A stretch of DNA of 5,975 nt from an uncultured Coriobacteriaceae bacterium (GTDB lineage: Bacteria > Actinomycetota > Coriobacteriia > Coriobacteriales > UMGS124): the NCBI GenBank assembly GCA_902783515.1, contig CACZRK010000411.1, forward strand, positions 1 through 5,975, in the 5' to 3' direction. The notes beneath the pieces were generated by a model. The model made no database searches and was not told where the DNA came from. It saw nothing but the letters and a program-made list of their open reading frames with translations. This document shows, piece by piece, positions 5,224 through 5,975 of this stretch. A program made the position numbers and the translations under genes. Within the stretch, counting starts at the first letter, position 1; each line of letters starts with the position of its first letter.

Positions 5224-5975
5224 TACGACAGCGCGACGCCGCCGAGCCAGCCCCACAGCGCCGGCACCGTCGTGCTGTACGTGCCGATCCAGCTGTCCAC
5301 GTCAATCGTGCGGATGTAGCCGATGTTGTCCATCATCATGCCGCCGCCGACGTAGATGCCGATGTGCCCGTAGATCCTGCCCGCCGAGGTCAGGCTGTGC
5401 GTGGACACGGCGACGATCATGCCGGGCATGAGCGCCGAGCGGTCCGAGCTGTAGCACCACGACGCGTACATGTCGCAGGCGTTGCCGCCGTAGTACCCCA
5501 TTCCGGCGTTCGAGAACACCTGGGAGACCCACATCGCGCAGTAGCCAGCGCCGGGGGACGGCGTTGAGTAGCATGCGCTCACGACCGCGGCCGCCGAGCC
5601 GCCGCCCGCCGACGAGGTGGCGTACGCGCCGCCGTCGGACGACGCGTACGAGACGGCCGTGGCGGCGCTCGCCGCGGCAGCCTGCGCGGCGGCGGCCGCC
5701 TGGCGCGCCTCCTCCTCGGCGCGCGCCTGCTCGAGCAGCTCCTGGTTGTACTGCTCGGTGAGCGCGGAGACCTGGTCGCTCAGGCCGCTCAGCAGGCCGT
5801 AGAGGCTCTCCTGGCTCGCCTGCATGTCGGCGAGCTGGGACTCCTGGTCCGAGCGCAGGGAGTCAAGGTCGGCAAGCTGGGACTGCAGCGTCGCCTGCTG
5901 GTCGTCCAGCTGCTGCTTCACGCTCTTGGTGTGCTCGATCAGCTCGGCCTCGGAGTCGCCGACCTTCGTGAGGTA
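5223..5975 (-). CDS. Coiled-coil cell-wall hydrolase, NlpC/P60-like cysteine peptidase (5' end outside window)
   Basis: The last 250 residues of an exported-type peptidoglycan hydrolase. The frame is open to the window edge and reads Y-L-T-K-V-G-D at the edge, so the GTG at 5921 is internal and the signal peptide lies outside. In residues counted from the edge: a Gln/Leu-rich coiled coil (about 1-85), an Ala-rich stretch then a Ser/Gly linker (about 90-130), and a catalytic domain (about 131-250). That domain carries the presumed nucleophile in GYCAMWVS (Cys codon 5540-5538), GHIGIYVGGG with the presumed catalytic His (codon 5366-5364), and MDNIGYIRTI. This layout matches the coiled-coil plus NlpC/P60 (or CHAP-like) enzymes that cut stem peptides during cell division. 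The coiled coil probably keeps the enzyme inactive or recruits it to a membrane complex, as in related proteins. Exact bond specificity is not visible. Confidence 0.9.
   Translation of the reverse strand, partial: YLTKVGDSEAELIEHTKSVKQQLDDQQATLQSQLADLDSLRSDQESQLADMQASQESLYGLLSGLSDQVSALTEQYNQELLEQARAEEEARQAAAAAQAAAASAATAVSYASSDGGAYATSSAGGGSAAAVVSACYSTPSPGAGYCAMWVSQVFSNAGMGYYGGNACDMYASWCYSSDRSALMPGMIVAVSTHSLTSAGRIYGHIGIYVGGGMMMDNIGYIRTIDVDSWIGTYSTTVPALWGWLGGVALS

Noticed and set aside
5640..5710. GCC/GCG-rich stretch looking like a trinucleotide repeat
   Set aside because: It encodes the Ala-rich segment of the hydrolase; the codons are mixed and there is no regular repeat unit.

Overview
The window is very GC-rich and densely coded, with a strong G/C bias at third codon positions. 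The gene set is a type-2 ArgC, a HelD helicase and a coiled-coil cysteine hydrolase ending in a GHIGIYVGGG/DNIGYIRTI-type NlpC/P60-like domain. That hydrolase type is one I associate with Coriobacteriia (Olsenella/Atopobium/Collinsella relatives), so a high-GC member of that class is the best guess. This is inference; there is no rRNA or other decisive marker here.

Layout. 1-753 (+): the 3' part of argC (arginine biosynthesis), whose N-terminus lies before the window. 783-1070 (-): a DUF167/YggU small protein, convergent with argC. 1328-1729 (+): a compact SlyD/FKBP-type prolyl isomerase, divergent from yggU across a 257-base gap that holds overlapping promoter-like hexamers. 1876-2841 (-): a 321-residue protein of unknown function. 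2834-5134 (-): a HelD-type superfamily 1 helicase-like ATPase. 5223-5975 (-): the C-terminal part of a secreted-type cysteine hydrolase that runs off the right edge. No stretch longer than 300 bases lacks a gene.

How the genes relate. argC, yggU and the prolyl isomerase look like unrelated single-gene units. The real functional pair is helD and the gene after it: the helD stop codon lies inside the first codons of the unknown gene (8-base overlap, GTGAGTGA), with a good Shine-Dalgarno sequence inside the helD end. HelD proteins bind RNA polymerase and release it from stalled or drug-blocked complexes, so the partner is a candidate for a job linked to transcription recycling or stress. This pair is the most interesting part of the window.

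Non-coding structure. GC-rich inverted repeats without U-tracts sit at three gene ends: the argC/yggU junction (756-798), the prolyl isomerase/unknown-gene junction (1795-1832) and just after the hydrolase (5185-5223). A perfect 15-bp palindrome (5159-5173) sits 24 bases upstream of the helD start and is a candidate operator. I see no tRNA, rRNA, CRISPR array, insertion sequence or attachment site.
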